64,000 nt of DNA. Origin: Mesodorylaimus sp. YZB2_4 (lineage: Eukaryota > Nematoda > Enoplea > Dorylaimida > Dorylaimidae). The notes below the pieces were generated by a model. It did not search any database and was not told the DNA's origin. It was given only the letters and a program-made list of their open reading frames with translations. The DNA lies in contig JASANH010000830.1 of assembly GCA_030248295.1 (NCBI GenBank), forward strand, positions 124,001 through 188,000, given 5' to 3'. Both the position numbers and the translations under genes were made by a program. Of this stretch, positions 61,611-64,000 are shown piece by piece (positions within the stretch are counted from its first letter, which is position 1; each line of letters begins with the position of its first letter).

Positions 61611-62492
61611 TGAATTTAGCATTGTAGATGGTTGGCTGGGTCTTTACACGGCGGACCCCGTCAGCGAGCCTTTTTGGACACAGTGCAAAAGAAAAAGTCA
61701 CGCCTACGACCAGAACAAAATAAAGGATTGTATAGAGCGAGAACCACCAAAAGTTCTACCTTGTTCGCAAGCTAAAATGAACAATGAGGACATGACTACA
61801 GTGTACGTTCATTGAATAAATATAATGGTAATAGGTGGTTGGTGGCGTCATCATGACAACGAATGAACCTACTGACAAACCCATTGACACCAAAGCCTGT
61901 CAGAAACTTGTTCTATCTTTGCCGAAGTGTTGCCCACCGAAGTGTTGGATGCAGGGTGCCAAGGAGGTTCTCGATCAATCAGTCTTTGGGTTCCTCCTGC
62001 AACTTTATTTCTCCTTATCATGGGCGCCATATGCGATCTTGTGGAAATTTCAATATTATTGATACTTTTGACCAATCGATCATCGGCCATCTGTAAGTTT
62101 GATCCCAAATTACATATCTTAAAAAATCTCCAAAAAACCTGAGACAAAAAACTTAAGAAGGGGCTTATTTTTTTGTGATTCTGACTCACTTACGGGCATG
62201 CACAGAAGAAAATCTTCCGAAGCTGAATACGCAAAATATTCTTCGCTTGTTCACATTCACAGCTGGTTGACTGCATGCTAGCGGTTAAACTAGCAGTCGA
62301 CAGTTCATTTAATCCTGAATGGTTGCGTCGTTTTTTGGTTCATATAATCCTACACGATTGTTCGAAAAATAGTCATAAATTCAGTGCGTGCTGGTCGCGC
62401 CTACAAAAAGCCTCATTTGAAATTGTGTCTGTCTCCTTGTTCAGGCTTTAAGCCTTGTCTACTTGTACAACGTGTAATGATCTTCATTCCAG
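61611..62492. other. Intergenic, possible 5' region of the lectin gene
   Basis: No recognisable exon was joined. The upstream exon or signal peptide of the gene that follows probably lies within or upstream of this stretch. Confidence 0.4.
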
Positions 62493-64000
62493 GTAACTGC
62501 GGCGCTGGTGGTGCCGTGTCTTTTGGCCACGCGTGCTTTAAAGTCCTGAAAGCTTCATACTCTTTTTCCTCCGCCTACATGGGATGTGCTTCACTGGCAG
62601 CAAATTTCGGATTTCCACCCATGCTAATGAGTTACTCTCGTTTGGCAGTCTTTTCCAATGAAAGCATGTACCGAACTGTAATGACAGCAGTGACCGGCGG
62701 TGCGCGGATGACAGTACGAATCGGTGCCAGAGCATTAGCAAATGGTAGAAGTCTATCTAGCTACTGCTGGATGACCAACAGCGTAATACCTGCTGGACAA
62801 GTCTCCAAGACGACACAACCAGTCAGTCCGGTCACCAGTGGGGGTGCGCCTTTTTGCTTGGCTGTTGACATGCCAGATCCAAATAAGTTTTTACACGACT
62901 CTTGCACTGGGACTTATTCTGTTGGATGGTGGATTGTTTGTGAAGTCGGTAAGCAATTAAAGTTGTTGATAAATTAGGATTTTGAAAAATTAAAAGTGAA
63001 AACTATCAGGTTGCCCAGGTGTGTTTCCGCCACCTGCCTCATGCCTAGGCAACATAGCATTTCCAAACAATTGCGATGGCACACTTTGCGAGATCATGAA
63101 GGCAGTGAACACGAGTGCAGGTAAGACATGGTGGACTTTCAAGCTTGAACAAATTAATTCGCCTTGAATAGTTCCAGCGACATCAACCTCAACACCACCT
63201 GCTGCTGCAACACAGAAAATAAATACAACAGCAACCTCAGCGACATCACCACTCACGACAACTTCGCCGACGACCCTGATTAGCAGCGCAATTTCTATGT
63301 CATCTTCCAATACATTCATATCGACAACGACTTCGATCCCCGCCGCCTTGCCAACAATAACTACTTCTAAACCTTCTCTGCCGCCTCCCGTGTTCACCCC
63401 TGGCATCAACGAAACAGCTGCAGCTGGCTTAACTTCTAAGTTTGCCAGTGCCGCAACAGTGACGAGTAGCACATCACCCATCAAATTAACTTCAACTTAT
63501 TCCCAGACCTCACGTTTCACGTCTAGCACACCTCTACCTTCCGTGTCCACCGTTGGAACCATCGAAACAACTGCTGCTGGTTCAACCTTTGCCTCTGCCA
63601 GTGCCTCATCCGCGACGACTAGCACATCACCTATCAAATTGACCTCAACTTATCCCCAGCTAATGACCTTACTTTTCACGCCTAGCACTCCTCCAGCAAC
63701 TGCGGCTGGTTCAACCTTTGAGTATGCGAGTGCCTCATCCGCGACGACTAGCACATCATCCATCAAATTGACCTCAACTTATCCCGAGCTTATGACATCA
63801 CTTTCCACACCTAGCACACCTCCACCTTCCGTGTCCACCGCTAGAACCATCGAAACAACTGCAGCTGGTTCGAGTCATTCGCAGGTTATGACCTCTTTTT
63901 CCACGCCTAGCACTTCTCCAGAAACTGCAATATCTAGTACCTCTTTTCCGACCATACCCATCAGCACATCGACAGCTCCAATCTCTGCATTCTCTATGTC
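62493..64000 (+). CDS. C-type lectin-like protein with mucin-type repeats, partial
   Basis: Exons 62493-62948, 63010-63120 and 63172 to beyond the window end join in phase; the start is upstream and not identified. The first exon encodes a C-type lectin-like fold: NCGAGGAVSFGHACFKVLKA, the helix SFSSAYMGCASLAANFGF, then SYCWMTN, a DSCTGTYSVG turn and the closing WWIVCEVGC. Spacing fits the fold, but calcium-site motifs (EPN/QPD, WND) are not evident, so sugar binding is uncertain. The second exon is short and cysteine-rich (PPPASCLGNIAFPNNCDG). The third is a long Ser/Thr/Pro/Ala tract with imperfect repeats of about 60 residues (TSTSPIKLTSTYPQLMT and TPSTPPPSVSTxxTIETTAAGS recur). Such tracts are heavily O-glycosylated in mucins. 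A secreted or surface glycoprotein is inferred. Confidence 0.75.

Noticed and set aside
62990..63484. 164-codon minus-strand open frame (Val/Ala-rich)
   Set aside because: It is the antisense of the Ser/Thr/Pro-rich exon of the lectin-mucin gene, whose repeats keep both strands open.

Overview
This window reads as nuclear DNA of an invertebrate animal. Coding exons are short and joined by GT-AG introns of about 50-100 bp. The identifiable genes are a paired set of allatostatin-C-type neuropeptide precursors, a pyrokinin/capa-like GPCR, a receptor guanylyl cyclase, an alkylglycerone-phosphate synthase, an LAPTM4/DUF7027-like membrane protein and a C-type-lectin/mucin gene. This combination fits a protostome, most likely an ecdysozoan. 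A tardigrade is possible, but I cannot fix the phylum from sequence alone. Intergenic DNA is rich in repeats: tRNA-derived SINEs, terminal-inverted-repeat elements, a decayed Tc1/mariner, LINE remnants and AT microsatellites.

Layout. 0-9.4 kb: a SINE, allatostatin-C gene A (2552-2916, +) and two TIR elements (4036-5047 and 5202-6568). 9.4-11.4 kb: the LAPTM4-like gene (+). 11.8-24.9 kb: a 21-exon receptor guanylyl cyclase on the minus strand (about 1098 aa). One of its introns, about 4 kb long, holds allatostatin-C gene B on the opposite strand and a broken Tc1 transposon. 27.4-28.6 kb: the 3' part of an unrecognised minus-strand gene. 28.6-39.9 kb: gene-poor and repeat-rich, with a GC-rich tRNA-SINE at 35.8 kb. 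40.0-42.0 kb: a four-exon peptide GPCR (+), with a decayed paralogue at 46.9-47.5 kb. 50.0-53.4 kb: a 19-exon alkylglycerone-phosphate synthase (+, about 586 aa). A mutated copy of its first exon and upstream region lies about 6 kb downstream. 57-61.6 kb: LINE remnants, a fold-back element and an elongator tRNA-Met gene. 62.5-64.0 kb: a C-type lectin-like domain followed by a Ser/Thr/Pro-rich repeat region that runs off the window.

Three components of secretory and peptide signalling lie close together: two peptide precursors, one peptide GPCR and one receptor cyclase. Nothing in the sequence shows that they act in one pathway; allatostatin-C receptors are normally somatostatin/opioid-type GPCRs, not the pyrokinin/capa type seen here. 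The most notable observations are the nested allatostatin-C paralogue with a non-GT splice donor, the receptor cyclase lacking two signature catalytic-site residues, and the apparent absence of an N-terminal PTS2 in the alkylglycerone-phosphate synthase. Exon boundaries were placed by eye from reading-frame continuity, splice consensus and family alignment from memory. Total lengths of the main spliced models divide by three, but no transcript evidence was available.
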